A DNA stretch of 41,810 nt from Gracilariopsis chorda (lineage: Eukaryota > Rhodophyta > Florideophyceae > Gracilariales > Gracilariaceae), in contig NBIV01000457.1 in assembly GCA_003194525.1 (NCBI GenBank), positions 1-41,810 of the forward strand. Direction: 5' to 3'. The notes beneath the pieces were generated by a model. It was not told where the DNA came from, ran no database searches, and saw only the letters and a list, made by a program, of their open reading frames with translations. The position numbers and the translations under genes are program-made. Shown here one piece after another: positions 1 to 11,564 of this stretch; the first letter of the stretch is position 1, and each line of letters opens with the position of its first letter.

Positions 1-2112
1 GACGCATTTCGCCAGTGGTGCATAAGTATCATGTTGGTTGCACCTCATTGTTTCAAGTGAGGAGTACAGGGTTCGAAGTTTGCCGATGCAAGTAGCACAC
101 ACTTCTTGAAGAGCAAAAATCTCTCCGATATGGACAAAAGTTTCATATGGTGTTCTTCTGACCAGAAACGGCTCCTGTCATCTCGTTAGTTGTTACTATT
201 GCGTGTAGTTTGTCGCCGCGTGGCAACGATGATGACCCGACGTTTGGGTATAGCACCTGTAACTGTACATTCACAGCTGCCTCTGCATGGATTAATTAAG
301 GTTTGACGTCATCCCGTCTAATATAAGCAGTAATGTGATCCACCCATTTCTAGTGTTTCCTCTAAATATCGATTCAGTGATGAATGCGCAGCGTTTCAAC
401 ACAGACAATGCAATGTGGTGAGGAGTAATCGGACCTGATGCCAACAATTTCGTTAGTACCACTCCGAAGTAGCCGGTGAAGTCAATGATGGATGCGTATG
501 GCTTTACATGCATGGGCCGCACACATGTTCTGGAAAAGTACAGCGTCGATTATATGCTCCACGCTATAAGAATGTCGTCCGCCTAAGTGCATTTTTTTCT
601 TGCGTTGCCTCCATTTCTCGAAGGTGTTCCACGGAATTTACTGCACTTCTCGACCTCTTGTGAAATGATGATGCTGAAATCTACGCTCATCGCCCACACT
701 ATCTGCATACAGTTTCTAGATGTCTTGAAGAAGACTGAGACATGGCTCGCGGGCTCTCTACCTGTAATTGGTGTCTTGAAACATTCACTGTTCCTCTGCC
801 CCTGAACGCTTCTCTTCGAAGACATGTTCACCGAAATTAGCGCCCCCTCTGCTTCAAATGCAAAGCAGCATTCAGCTCTGCAACTGTGGAGTACGGTAGG
901 CACAATGAGAAGGAAGTGGTTTGTCTGCTCGTCAATCTCAAATATCGAATGAAAGCAGTTTGCGACGCTGCACACTTTTGAAGATTTGTTGCGGAGCTAA
1001 CAAGAAGATTCGGACTCTTCTTCGAATTGCGCAGCGTGGCCATGCACGTGTCGAATCTTCACCCAAGCGAGTGTGTGTTTGTGTGTTTGTACGAGCTTGT
1101 GTCTCTAATCCCAACCAAGCGAGTGGTTTCTCATGTGCAGCATCGAGGAACGTTTCCTGCCGTTCAGTGTCCAAGGGTACAAACGAGTGTGCTGCAGCAA
1201 ACACGAAGAAGCAATACCTGTACAAACCGATCGCTGCGTACAATAAGTAGCAATGTCTGCGGGATATCGAATTAACAAATGACGTAGGCAAAGGAATTCA
1301 TTCTATTTGTTATTCGCGGCTCTCGAACCAAAACCAGAATTGGTTCCTTTGCAGAAAATAACTTTCTACAAGCTTGGCAACAAGAACACAAGTCTCGTTC
1401 TCAAAGAGTGCGGTTCTGACTTCCAATACTGCACTAACAAGCCTGATATGACAAGAAGAGACAATAAAAAGCTCGTTGAACGCGCTATGATATGATATTG
1501 TTGATGACCGGGAAAGAAGCTGGCAATGTCACAGGAGCTCTTTTATGTTCTCCGAACCCAACGGCACACTGAAGAAAAAGGAAACAGCACCTCCCAAGGG
1601 ATTGCGCAGACACACTACGTTTTGTAATCTACAATGCTGGTATGATTTTCGTGGAGCCAACAGGGAGAGGATCAGATACAACTGAATGGGTATGCCTCTG
1701 GTAAATGAAAGCGTTTCTAACCCTTCTCCTCTTCTGTGATATCTTGTTCTTGTCCGTTGGGGAGTGTCCATGAGGCACACTTGCAAAGCTGAGTTTGAAT
1801 TTGAAGCAGCAAGGGGATTGCGCTGGGGAAGGTGGCGGCGAACGTGGCGCAACACAATTACTCCACGTCTTGAAAGACGCCCTGTCCCACTCTGAAGAAA
1901 GGCAGCAGTAGCGCCGCGCCTCCTGGATGCAGATTATCCATGACGCGAAATAACCGTCTCCACACACTTTGGTCTCAACAAGCGATTGAGAGCGGTGAGT
2001 GGTAGCCATGCCACATGTTCGGCGCGGTTTTTAATATCTTCATTTCTCGTTGCAGGAGGCGCAGACTCTTGGAACTCATGCCTGGGAAAGATACAGCCAT
2101 ATCCAGTGGTAA

Positions 2113-2135
2113 GGGTTAGCCGCTACCGCTAACCC
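2113..2135. repeat. Perfect 8-bp-stem hairpin
   Basis: The arm GGGTTAGC at 2113-2120 is followed by a 7-nt loop and its exact reverse complement at 2128-2135. There is no neighbouring gene to give it a role. Confidence 0.5.
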
Positions 2136-4142
2136 CTCAACCTTGGTAGCCTTCTACCGCGGAAACAGAGATTGCAATTTGGGGAAGAGAAAAGAGACAA
2201 CTGGGCGCCCGAGTTACAGTAGATATACAAGGGTACGGAGTACGAACGGTCCCGTTGGTAACCTTATTGCGGTGCATTCGCGTTCTGCTGCCACTCGGGC
2301 GAACGCTCGTACAGCTCAGGACACGTGTACACGCATATCGTTTTCAGAGGTGAGTGTTGCTGAATCCACACACATGGAAGCCAATCATAGCCCCCCCGAG
2401 TTCTCCCTCGCGCAGCGAGTGCAGTAGTGCACAGTTCAGCTTGTACAGCGCACACACGCGGCGTTTAGTGACGACCAATCAGGAACCAGAGTTCCCCGCC
2501 CCCAAGTATGGAAGCCGCAAAAAGCGCGAGCTGTGAGGGCGCTTTGCAAGAAGCACCATCATCCCCATAACCCGCACTTCTCACCAACACCCGCGTTCCT
2601 CATCGTCCGCTGAGCTGCCTCCATTAAGACGTCCGGCTCCCTCCCGCCGCTTCACTCGGATAATCCCTGAATTGGCTGCAGCACCTTCATTTTCGAGCCT
2701 TCTACTTCATGTAATGCTATAGTTGGCACATCCCGTAATTAAGAGCACACCCATCATCGTGATATCAGCAAGGACGATGCTAACCGACGATCCGGCTATC
2801 GGAAACTTTATTCTCCTGCACGTTGCACACTGCAAGAGGACTGCAATACGCAGGCCACGAGTATATTTGTTGTACGAATGTTGTCAGAGCGGACGGACAA
2901 GCACTCTGGGCGGTACAGAAGAAACCCGTCGTGTATCTCTACCTGTAACCAGCTTGCATAGTATCCTCTGTGTAACGCTCTAAACTCCGTCGGCATGTAC
3001 ACCATTGCACTGTGAACTCCTTCATATCGTGAATCGAATTTATGCGTAGAGCACGAGGTGTGCGGTGTAGACGTTCAGCTCAAAAAGGCAGCGCGGCATG
3101 GGATGCTAACATCGCTTCCAGAGAAACGGTTTGAGACAACCCCCACTTGATCTTGAAGAGTGAGCAAGTTTTGTCCTAACCACTGAGCATGACGTACGGA
3201 CGCCATTCCAAAAGAAAAGGAGTTCGACGCAGAAATGTTTACTGTAAGTGAGAGGATGCACTTGCTTCGACGTCATAATCGCCTTCCAACTCGCAGTTCA
3301 TCGCTATGGTGATACTTCTGGATTTGTCACCCTTTTCGACCACAAAAGCAAGCTAATTTTCGCTTGCTTATCGTTGTCACACACCACTTTCGGTAGTTGA
3401 TGCCAGTTTGTGCGTCTTTCTTTAATCACTTTCCCCTAGCAGTGTGGTCATAGAATTCTAGGCTTGTAGAATTTGCGCACATACAGGGAGAACCGCCAAC
3501 AAAGAGGCTCTAGCTAGACGCCTCGCTTCCCCAGGAAATGCCCTTTCGTTGCGTAGCCCTCCTTTTTCTCCTGCTTAGTTGCGTTCTTTATTGGACACAT
3601 ACCGTGTGCTGTGGACGCGTGACTTCCTTCAACAGATAGAAAATACTGCTCACTGTTTGTTAACGCTCTCGGCGTAGATATATGGAATGAAGCAGTCCAC
3701 AAAAACCGAGCTTCACTGCAAAGTCAAAATGTGGGGGAGTGCATTTCTCTATCAGGAACTCCCGGCTTCCGTGCTGACGGTTCCTTACATTCCAACTCTT
3801 ACCCAAATCACGACCACCCATGTTCTGGTGCTTTGTCAAAGATCAAACTATCTAGACGAAAGTAAACAAATTGCCCAATAGAAAGGCTAACAATTGGGTA
3901 AATCAAAGTCGTCACGCTGTTCCTTTGCTTGCAATGGGGTCTGCGAGCTCCATTCGGAAAGTAACTTCGTACTTAGGTTTACAATGAGCTTTAGCGGAAT
4001 GCGATAGCAGACGACAGCTTACAAACAGGAAGTGCGAGGCCCGTGTGAAGAAAACTCCTTGTTGACCTTAGAACAAGGAAAACCTTGTCATTCATTCGAA
4101 GAAGAAACAATTTTCCATATCTCTCACTGCGAGGCTATGCTT

Positions 4143-4174
4143 CCTGAAGTTTACTTGTTTTCCCAAACTTCAGG
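4143..4174. repeat. Perfect 10-bp-stem hairpin
   Basis: The arm CCTGAAGTTT (4143-4152) and its exact reverse complement AAACTTCAGG (4165-4174) are separated by 12 nt. It is isolated in gene-free sequence. It could be a remnant of a small inverted-repeat element; no function can be assigned. Confidence 0.55.
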
Positions 4175-5922
4175 CGTGTTGTGCACCAGTTCTTCTTAGA
4201 ACAGCATCGAGCCGTTATCGATACCGCGCCGAGGACGGACCATCAAACGTACCGTTACCAATAAACTGAGCTGCGGTATCTTGCTGCACCTTATTGCTGG
4301 TTTATACATTATACCATCAGGAGCGCTTTCTACAAACGCCTTTCTATTCAAAACTGCTTCGACACATGTACTTCCCAAGGTTTCCAGCAATAGTGTACCA
4401 ATCACTTCGTTCCCATTGAGACAGACTCCAGGTCGAAAACGTGCAAATCTATTGGAGGAAAGGCAGAGAGCAAAAGCATCCGGGGATAGGACCTGTGTGG
4501 GCGCTTTCCTTGAAGTTGAAGGTTACATACCATGGGCTATGTAAGGCTAATGGTTTCTAATAACAATGCAGCCAGCAATGTATGCTACAGAATCGTTTGA
4601 ACGGGGCTCTTTTCAGTGAGCGTCACGACTGACGCTGAACGGCAAGTGGCCTTAATAAGATGAGAAGGACAAGAGGGTTAGCAGCAGTTAGCCTTACCTC
4701 GCAAAGGTACGAAGGGTAAAGGGCTAGAAAGGCTACATCCCCTAGACTTTTCGCAAAAGCACATCCCTCATCGCTTGATATGTTTCCGCTCCGTACGATT
4801 TCCTGGAGCACTAGTTTCCTTTGATTCGTCGAATTGGCCGAAAGTTTGGACGAGTCGAAGCTCTTGTGACCCAATAACCGATTCCAGCGTACTATTTTCT
4901 AGAGTAGGTACGAAGGAAAAAGGTTCGAATAGATGATTCGGACATTCAAGGCAACCCAAGCCTGACTGTACTGAAAAAATCGCGTGACAAGCAACGAGCG
5001 AAGGCCAACAATTCCATTCCGAGAGAAACGGTGGTTACAGTAAATACGGAGAAGTAATATCTTCTCCTGAGCAACGTCAAATCTTTAGCTGTATTGAGGG
5101 CTTCTCTGCAAAGTATCGAAAACATAGGTAGAATCAATGAATCACTCAACAACAACGAGCACTGACATGCATTTCAACATAACCTGACCGTTTTGTACAG
5201 AAAACGAAGCATAAGAGGCTATTTTTCTCGGAGGTATTCCGCCAAGTTAGGGTGCGGACAGAAAGCAGCAGTGAGCTGAAAGCAGCAAGGAGCTGAAAAG
5301 CTCACGGTGGCTTTCTGTGCGTACCCAGAATTGTGCGGTCATACATTTGCAGCCGTAGTTTCCTTATCAACGGAGCGCATCCAAGCATTGCGTCAACATG
5401 TGAAGAACAGTACAGCAATGAACAAAAGCTGAAGGCTATCTCTTCGCATAACCACTTAGTCCAGTCCCGGCCAGAGAGTAAGTGCGTCAAATTGTTTAGG
5501 GTGAAGAGAACGTGTCATGCAACTCGTGCATGTGATTCCTTTTTGCTTTAAAGCTGTTCTCGCAAGCAATGGTAGCCCCCTACTCCGCATGCTTTGAAAT
5601 TGAGAGCACCACAAGTCAACTGACACTGCTGGATGCGAAACTTTTAACACGTTGCTCTCAACACGGAGTTGAGCTCCATGATTGAGCTTATTGGCTAATC
5701 AATAATCAACAGCGCACTGTGCCTTCAAGTCCGTTAAACTAGAGTCGTATGGAAGAGCCCTTGTAGTATTGGTTCTGAGTACCTACTGGAAGAGGGGACA
5801 TCTGCGGTTAGCATATCCATCTGATAGCTCTACCATTGCAATCAAAGCCACATCGAAGAATCTTATGCAACAGACGCACAGAGAGTGAAGAAGAGACTCA
5901 AATTCTCCTCCTACCGTTGCTG

Positions 5923-5930
5923 TATATAAA
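5923..5930 (+). promoter_or_regulatory. TATA box of the first cysteine-rich gene
   Basis: TATATAAA lies about 100 bp upstream of the ATG at 6030 and about 60 bp upstream of an initiator-like sequence. The spacing suits a short 5' untranslated region, so it supports transcription of the downstream small gene. Confidence 0.55.
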
Positions 5931-5986
5931 CGCTGGACCTAGCCCAACCGGTAGCTTTCTTTCCCACACACACCGCCAGCCCCTTA

Positions 5987-6003
5987 ACCATTCTTCTCAT
6001 CCG
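5987..6003 (+). promoter_or_regulatory. Oomycete initiator-like core promoter
   Basis: A CCATTCTTCTCAT core resembles the oomycete initiator (a CATT core followed by pyrimidines and a second CA). It sits about 30 bp before the ATG in a pyrimidine-rich stretch. The match is partial, and the transcription start is inferred from position only. Confidence 0.4.
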
Positions 6004-6029
6004 TCAATTAACTTCTCGTATACAACAAA

Positions 6030-6422
6030 ATGGGCGTTCGTACAGGCAACATCTTATTCTCTATCGTCGCAGTGCTGCTTCTACTTGTCGGGACGGCACA
6101 ATCGCGAGCGTTCAGAGCGGCTCCAATAGCGCAGTTACAGATCACGGAGTCGAAAAACGCAACCCCGAAAGTGACGTTGCGGATGCCAAACGGCAGAGGA
6201 TCGGGACCAAGGGAGACAAGAGGATCTGCAGGAAAAAGTTCGGATTCAGGAGAGAAAGGAAACGGGAACGCAGCTTATCCTACCCCCTTCGGGAAATGCT
6301 GTAAGGCATGCAGGCGCTGCAAAACCGTCGCTGAGAAAAAGAATGGCAGAACTGTCGAAAAAACGCAGTGCCAGGAAGTTGCCGGTACCCAGTGTTGCGA
6401 CCCTTGCTCGTTTGCTACATAA
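6030..6422 (+). CDS. Small secreted cysteine-rich protein, effector candidate (SCR-A)
   Basis: An intact 130-residue protein. Residues 1-25 form a classic secretion signal: a basic start, a hydrophobic core rich in Leu and Val, and a probable cut after AQS. Residues 26-85 are a basic, Gly/Ser-rich, probably disordered pro-region with one N-glycosylation site (Asn43). All eight cysteines lie in the last 41 residues (90, 91, 94, 97, 114, 122, 123, 126), spaced CC-x2-C-x2-C-x16-C-x7-CC-x2-C, which suggests four disulphides. The start codon has a good context (ACAAAATGG) behind TATA and initiator-like signals, and a polyadenylation signal follows. The neighbour at 6815-7186 is a convergent paralogue. 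No RXLR-dEER motif is present. The role is inferred: an apoplastic effector or enzyme inhibitor secreted by a plant-pathogenic oomycete. The family was not identified from memory. Confidence 0.85.
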   Translation: MGVRTGNILFSIVAVLLLLVGTAQSRAFRAAPIAQLQITESKNATPKVTLRMPNGRGSGPRETRGSAGKSSDSGEKGNGNAAYPTPFGKCCKACRRCKTVAEKKNGRTVEKTQCQEVAGTQCCDPCSFAT

Positions 6423-6548
6423 GTGGTTACGGGTGCCTTGACGCTACGAAGCGGTTAACTTTGAAGAACATTGAAATCACCTTGTATTTGACACGAATGT
6501 AATCTAGTGAGCTCTGCACATGTATGAGGACTAAATACTGACAAACGG

Positions 6549-6554
6549 AATAAA
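6549..6554 (+). terminator. Polyadenylation signal of SCR-A
   Basis: AATAAA occurs 127 bp after the stop codon of the plus-strand cysteine-rich gene, inside the 392-bp convergent intergenic space. This is a normal distance for a short 3' untranslated region. Confidence 0.5.
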
Positions 6555-6814
6555 AGGAAGTTAGAGGCTTCAACGATGTTATGAATTCTTTTTTCGTTGT
6601 CCAGAATGCTGAGAAGATTGCAATGCCTTGGGCAGATTTTGACAAGATGTTCAAAGCATTGCTCCATCTCAGGCTCGTCTTCTCTCATGTACTCCATCCT
6701 AATTCCACTAAGATGGTGGCGTGGGACAGATGAAAGAGCACCTCCACCCGTCTTGATCACTACTCGCTTAGAGTACTTGTCCATATCCTTCGCTTTTCAC
6801 CTCAAATACATCAA

Positions 6815-7186
6815 TCATAGTTCAAACGCGTGATCCCCACGGTAAGCGGAACTACCGAAAACACGGCAGGGTTCACAACACAATTGTGTCAAACGCTTGC
6901 ATACCCATGCGTTCTGCTGTTTTCCATTCTTCCGGACCAACTTTTTCACGCAGTGTGAACAAGCTTGACAACACAACCCAAATGGTTGATTCTTATCACT
7001 GGAAGACGATATTTCCATACCGCGATAGACGGGGTTTGGGACAAGCCTTGTACTTTTTTGGTTCCGAAGGGAAGAACGGGGCAAAGCTGCCGTTTTCGGT
7101 TTCGTTTCTATGCGACCCACCGGCAAGCTGTTTACGAATGATCCGACCAAAATCAATATGAACGTAGGGAACAAGAACTTCATCAT
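6815..7186 (-). CDS. Small secreted cysteine-rich protein, paralogue (SCR-B)
   Basis: An intact 123-residue protein. Residues 1-20 are a signal peptide (hydrophobic Phe/Leu/Ile core, probable cut after VNS). A basic pro-region of about 50 residues follows. The eight cysteines (72, 73, 76, 79, 96, 103, 104, 107) are spaced CC-x2-C-x2-C-x16-C-x6-CC-x2-C. This matches SCR-A except for one residue in the last loop, and both share a Pro-Phe-Gly before the first cysteine pair and Lys-Asn-Gly at the same loop position. Outside this module the two proteins hardly align, as expected for fast-evolving secreted effectors. Two tandem ATGs start the frame and the context (ACAAATG) is good. A 17-residue tail follows the last cysteine. 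The gene converges on SCR-A. Function is inferred only. Confidence 0.82.
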   Translation of the reverse strand: MMKFLFPTFILILVGSFVNSLPVGRIETKPKTAALPRSSLRNQKSTRLVPNPVYRGMEISSSSDKNQPFGLCCQACSHCVKKLVRKNGKQQNAWVCKRLTQLCCEPCRVFGSSAYRGDHAFEL

Positions 7187-10100
7187 TTGTAAGAATACTG
7201 AGAGGCGAGAAACCTAGAACACACAACACAGGAACGAAGACTGGATGGTAGAAGACGGCTGGATGGGTTTGAGCAAAGTCATTGCTTCTAAACAGCTTTT
7301 GTTAACCACAATTTTGGTTTGTGGTCACTCTGTTCCGCTCATGCACTCCCTGAGCAAACGAGCCGTTCGGAGAAAGATATCTGTAACGATTACTTGCGAA
7401 TGCAAGTACTCAAAACAGAATTATTAGTTCGTGCATAGGAAACCAGCAAATAACTTACTTGAGTAACACCACTGTCTATGGCGTGATGTTTCACTGTCGG
7501 TACGTACTGAACTGGGGGAGTGGCCGTGGCAGGACTCGATCTCGGCTTCACGGTCTTCTGTAAAAAGTACTCATGGTGGTTCAACGGTACCAGCTGAGCT
7601 GTGGCCGCTCATGTGCTTGCCCAGGGCGCACCGGTGGAGGTGTCGAAGGCTGATGGTGCTTTCGATCTGCAGCTCACTGACACTACACAGTAGGATTGTT
7701 AGAATTCTTAGCCTCACACCCTACTTCTTGTTCCCTGAATGGCTTTTCCAGGAACGCAGAAGATAATTTATTTGGCAGCGGAATGAGCAGCGGGCGTCGA
7801 TCAGACCACGTCTGGCGGTGCTTACGTTGTTGCCACGCTACCAGATGCTGGCCGCGGAAGCATCCGCACCCGCTTTCCAAAACGATCAGCCGCGCCGGGC
7901 AGTCTGCGTTTTGTTATGTTGCGCAGTCTGCGTTTTGTTTTCCCACCCTCCCAGTCTTGGACTTCCATGGGCACCTCGTCCTTCTAGGACACTGGTGTTT
8001 GTGTTTCAGTTCTGCTGATCAAGAGGTGATTATTTCTACCCTTCATACCTGACCAAAAAGTAAAGATCGAGAAAAGCTGTCTTGGAGCATCAAATAATAC
8101 CACTGTTCTTCTCTACAACCATGAATTGCCATACGGAACGGTTCTCGAGAACGATATAAAAATGTCGTGTGAGTGTGCGGTGCGTGTCTTCACCGCGTCG
8201 TATCTTGTACGATCAAGATAGTATAGGGCGCGAGGGTACGGTTGAAATGTTTTAGATAGTAGGCCACGGACTGTTTGGGGCGCGAGCGTCTCTTCGCTAC
8301 GCTGGAAAGCTCTTCTCTAGAGAGAAACTTCTGATACCCAAAAATGCTGTGTTTTTATTCGAAGTGAAAGAGCTGCGTAGGTAGCAGTATATGTATTGCG
8401 GAGATGCGCGCAGCGCCGGCGGCTAGCGCCGGCGTAAGCGATGCAAATTCACCTAAAAATAAATCTCCCTGGGTGGTTGTCTGCTTTTGCATAAATGGCA
8501 CATCGACAAAAAAGGCCAGGGAAGGCGAGAGATACAAGAAAAACCTACCCCTTAAGGACCGAGAGTAATTCTTTGCAGGGTTGTATTTTCAGGAGCCCAC
8601 CCTTAATATTCAGAACAGTCTAATTCGCTCACAAGTGCCAATCCGTACCTTCTTTTCTGCTGAACAGCCGCTTCCTGTTCTACGATTAAACATTATTGAG
8701 AACCATGAAGTATAGTATCTTTCAAGTGCATCTTAAGCTCTTGTATGTAATCCACGCGATACAGGCCATCTGAATATGGTGTTTCTCTCTTATGGTCATG
8801 CAGTGGCATCTTAGCATGTCATAGCTCGCTGCTTGTTGAATAGCGATTCATTTAGTTGGTGACCACTGTGGAGTAAACGAGAAAAAGAAGCGCAATGGTG
8901 GAGTGCCACAATGACAAGAAGCAGTGATATGCTGATGATGATCCGTCCAAGATCGTTCTATCTCTAGTTCGCGCAGGACAGTATGTAGTTGTTCTCAAGT
9001 TTGAGTTGACAGTTGCAAGCAGTCGATGCTAACACTGTCGCTCATTGTAAACACAGTGCTGACACAAGATCTCATTTCTGTTCAGTCTGTCTCTCTCTGA
9101 ATTCAAGGTGCGCATTAACGAATGACATCGGTAGATGTGTCTGGTTGCGTCAACAAAAACACAATGGAATATGCATGTTTCTCGAAAGCATATTATGGTT
9201 CCTTCCGAAGCCACATTTGATACTCTCCTGACACGGGAGGTCGTTAAACTCGTCCAGGCAATCGGCGGACTGATCGCCTCCACGAACCCGGGATGTCCGT
9301 AAAATCGCCCCGGCAGTCGGCCACCGACAGCCTGAAGACCTGGGCGGTAGGGTCGGAAAAAGACCCCCGCTTATCTGTGCGAAACAGAAGGGACGGGGCA
9401 CGTGCAACACTGCGGATCTTACCAACCTTTCCCTAACTTTTCCCAGAAGTATCATGGAGGTTCCCACGGAAACTCTGGCGGGATCGCGGTGGGTCTCCAA
9501 CGGAGACCAGGGGTTTTAGGAAGCGACAACACCGCCTGTACAAGGATCTGAATGGTTTTACAGGGTTTTTCTGGACTTACGCTGAGATCTACAGCACACA
9601 CGGGCCCCAACCCGATCTTACCGCCCTTTATCGCCAAGGGTATAGGGAAAAGGGAGGGTAAGATGTCACCAGATCTTCTGGGTGGCGCAAACATGGTACA
9701 TGGAATCCGCCTTGTCGTGGTGTACCCCTTACCTGGCGTTCTCACGAGTTGAGGAAGGATTAGCAGAGCAAAGTCTGGAAGAGGTGAAACGCGCCAGAAC
9801 GAAATGGATTATACATTCGGGTCTCCCCACAGAAGGTTTGTACCATTCTACTACGTCTTGGAATACCGGTTGGTGGGCGTAACACGGCTGCTGCAGGGTG
9901 GGAGCAAGCAACAGCCATGAACAATATTTTGAGTCGGAAGTTAAGACTGGTGTAGCGGGGTAGAGAGAACTTGTCATTCACGAGGAGTAGCTAGCGGTTA
10001 ACCTTAGTTGTTGAGAGATTGAGAAGGAATTATGATAAGCTCTACCACAGCGTCGCAATTAGACAATGTGCGCCCATAAAGAAGAAGAAGAAGATACTCT

Positions 10101-11094
10101 CCAAAAAGAAAGTTTCTACCACCTGCCACCGGCTTTGCTTATATCTTCGGTAGCAGAAATCCGGTTGCTATCGGATACCAAGACTGCATACTACAGCAAT
10201 TGCGGAATGCGGTTTACCTCTTTTCTTATTTTTTTGCCCTCTCGGAAACTTACGTCATTTATCACGAACACAGACGCGATCATTATCATCTTCGTCCATA
10301 GAATACTTCTGTCCAACCGCTTGAATATAATGAATAACAATAAAAATTGAGAGCTCAAACCCATGCCTTCCAGCCTTCTCTGAACAAAGATTCCAAACGT
10401 AGCTCGTTTAGACGTTGAAGACCATAGATATTCTCTGCCCTGCCTTTCCAGAACTGTCATGATCGCAGTATTCGCAGTGGTCCAAATCACCGACCACGAG
10501 ATTCCGTCCATGAGAACGCATATTTCGCATAGTCTGCATGCAATTTCCCAAATAATCTCAAGCATAGAAACGTTTCTGCCCCAGGAAGTGGTAGTCGGAA
10601 CCTGGATCCCTCATCCAGATGCTAGTTCAGATGAAAGTACGCCGCTACTCCCAGTTCAAGCTTGGGACATCATGGCGCGTTTTGTTCCTATCCTCTTAAC
10701 AGCGATTGTCGTATCGCTCAACTCCATTCCGAGGACATGGCAAGATAGGATTGCGACAGAACCTTCGCTTGGGAGTGAAGGGAAATAACATTCCATTAAA
10801 CTCAAAAGAACAACAACAATAGCATCATATCATGAATGTTCTGTGCGTCGTGGACGCTTACCAGTCTGTGGATTGACACTGATATAATCAAAGATGGAGG
10901 GTTATTGGTATCGCGGCACATGACTCTCATGACAAAACCGAAAGAGGCATCTTGTGAATATCAGTGTTGTTTAGGGTTATACTTGCACTCTGGTTGTCGT
11001 GCACAATTCTCTCCGACGAACCTGTGTTGTGCCTTCATGGGTTGGGGGTCGGGAAATTCCCACACTCGCTTAACATGCAAGCTAACGTTTGACT
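7187..11094. other. Region without recognised gene
   Basis: Only short frames occur. Around 7.52-7.68 kb a plus-strand reading looks faintly coding but is interrupted and matches nothing I know. The stretch 9.22-9.98 kb is GC-richer than its surroundings and could be the LTR or leader of an unrecognised retroelement; no LTR pair or coding domain supports that. The antisense frame near 10.2-10.6 kb is discussed among the rejected items. Confidence 0.4.
7899..7939. repeat. 17-bp tandem duplication
   Basis: The sequence GCAGTCTGCGTTTTGTT occurs at 7899-7915 and again at 7923-7939, a 24-bp period. It is a small local duplication with no evident role. Confidence 0.6.
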
Positions 11095-11541
11095 AGGACT
11101 TCGACCGACCACGTGGACAACTTCGACTCAGAATTACATGTCGCCTACTACTTACAGCGTTGACAAACACCTCACACGGTACAGCAATGATCAAGAGGTC
11201 ATAGAAGGTTCCCGAGAGATTCGTGCCAAGTCCTCATAGATCATCAAGACCCTCCTTCTTGCTTACCTTTGCAAAGTCATAGAACAATTCATCAGGTGGG
11301 GACTTCACCAAGTCATCAAACGGCTAGATCTGTCATTGAACCCCGTAAATCATCTGTATAAGGAGCCACCAGAAAGACCATGCATAATTCCATTAAACTC
11401 GGACGATTTATTACTGACGAGTAGCACTGATAGAAATAGGGTAGAATCTCTCTAGAACCCCCAATGTATGCTTCACTTTTCAACTCAGATCATCACCATC
11501 GACTTCCGACCATTTTTAACCATTGCAAACCTGTTACTAAG
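11095..11541 (+). repeat. Left LTR of gypsy-A, 5'-truncated and diverged
   Basis: About 450 bp align with the right LTR (18921-19613), for example around 11145-11180 and 11300-11330, and with the solo LTR. The TATA region present in the other copies (TATATATAA) reads CTCTCTAGAA here. The 3' end reads CTAAGA instead of CTAACA. The first 200 or so bases of the LTR are not recognisable upstream of 11095, so the 5' boundary is approximate. Confidence 0.7.
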
Positions 11542-11564
11542 AATGATAGCGTGGCAACTAAGTA

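Larger units (their letters stand above)
1..5835. other. Gene-poor region, no gene recognised
   Basis: I see only short open frames with no recognisable domain, signal peptide plus cysteine pattern, or RNA gene. Two perfect short hairpins (2113-2135 and 4143-4174) are listed separately. The stretch around 2.3-2.7 kb is locally GC-richer and contains a CCAAT sequence, but no convincing gene follows it. Old, unrecognisable transposon debris is possible. Confidence 0.5.

Noticed and set aside
292..522. Minus-strand frame vaguely like the C-terminal part of a piggyBac-type transposase
   Set aside because: Only a loose resemblance over about 25 residues; no catalytic residues, no terminal repeats, and neighbouring frames give no support.
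583..2009. Several overlapping minus-strand frames of 110-130 codons
   Set aside because: No domain, signal peptide or consistent composition; mutually overlapping and typical of random open frames.
6030..7186. RXLR or Crinkler effector assignment for the two secreted proteins
   Set aside because: Neither RXLR-dEER nor LFLAK motifs are present; the cysteine module places them with small secreted cysteine-rich proteins instead.
7520..7690. Plus-strand stretch that reads like a protein fragment
   Set aside because: Interrupted by stops and not similar to anything I recognise; too short to call.
9220..9980. GC-rich stretch resembling an LTR or leader
   Set aside because: No second copy in the window, no gag or pol beside it and no clear TG...CA ends.
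10191..10565. Minus-strand frame possibly from the C-terminus of a LINE
   Set aside because: A Cys-x2-Cys and an aromatic pattern are suggestive, but the His/Cys pair and any reverse transcriptase are missing.
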